A stretch of 5,811 bases of DNA from Candidatus Parvarchaeota archaeon (lineage in GTDB: Archaea; Nanobdellota; Nanobdellia; Parvarchaeales; Parvarchaeaceae). This document shows, one piece after another, positions 5,780 through 5,811 of this stretch. The notes beneath the pieces are model-generated. The model did not search any database. It saw only the letters and a program-made list of their open reading frames with translations, and had not been told where the DNA came from. A program made the position numbers and the translations under genes. Location of the stretch: NCBI GenBank assembly GCA_030044235.1, contig JASHWD010000023.1, forward strand, positions 1-5,811, read 5' to 3'. The number at the start of each line of letters is the position of its first letter. Position 1 is the stretch's first letter.

Positions 5780-5811
5780 ATGTTGCTTTACGAAGGAAAA
5801 GACTCTTTTTT
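5780..5811 (+). CDS. start of a downstream gene, possibly succinyl-CoA synthetase beta subunit
   Basis: An ATG one nucleotide after the ligase stop opens a frame, MLLYEGKDSF, that continues past the window end. These residues resemble the N-terminus of succinyl-CoA synthetase beta subunits (typically M-x-L-x-E-Y-x-x-K-x-[IL]-F), an ATP-grasp protein of the TCA cycle, which would suit the upstream oxidoreductase and citrate synthase. With only ten residues visible this is a hint and not an identification. The terminal T-run may simply be Phe codons, or a terminator if no gene is here. Confidence 0.35.
   Translation, partial: MLLYEGKDSF

Overview
The window looks like a gene-dense, AT-rich archaeal chromosome segment. 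The evidence is a two-subunit 2-oxoacid:ferredoxin oxidoreductase, a Lig1-like ATP-dependent DNA ligase, heavy AGA (Arg) and ATA (Ile) codon use, and TATA-like boxes centred about 25-29 nt before most start codons, which implies leaderless transcripts. I cannot place it at genus level. An acidophilic Thermoplasmata/ARMAN-like or thaumarchaeal lineage would fit, but that is a guess.

Layout. Positions 1-1324 hold the end of the alpha subunit and the complete beta subunit of the oxidoreductase, overlapping by 11 nt; the beta subunit has the only clear Shine-Dalgarno in the window. A minus-strand orphan gene (1336-1821) converges on them and diverges from citrate synthase (1916-3070), with two back-to-back TATA boxes in the short gap. 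After citrate synthase comes a 31-residue protein with nine cysteines (3145-3240), which resembles a metallothionein. A 135-nt intergenic region follows, carrying an inverted repeat and one copy of a 33-bp repeat. Next are a 210-residue orphan (3376-4008), the second copy of the repeat, and an ATP-dependent DNA ligase (4051-5778). The last 32 bases appear to open another gene, whose first ten residues resemble the N-terminus of a succinyl-CoA synthetase beta subunit.

Function. The oxidoreductase and citrate synthase are steps of the TCA cycle (2-oxoglutarate to succinyl-CoA, and oxaloacetate plus acetyl-CoA to citrate). If the final partial gene is sucC, the cluster also covers the next step. 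The ligase is replication/repair machinery. The main candidates for something undescribed are the tiny Cys-rich protein, the two orphan proteins, and the duplicated promoter-proximal repeat that precedes both the 210-residue orphan and the ligase.
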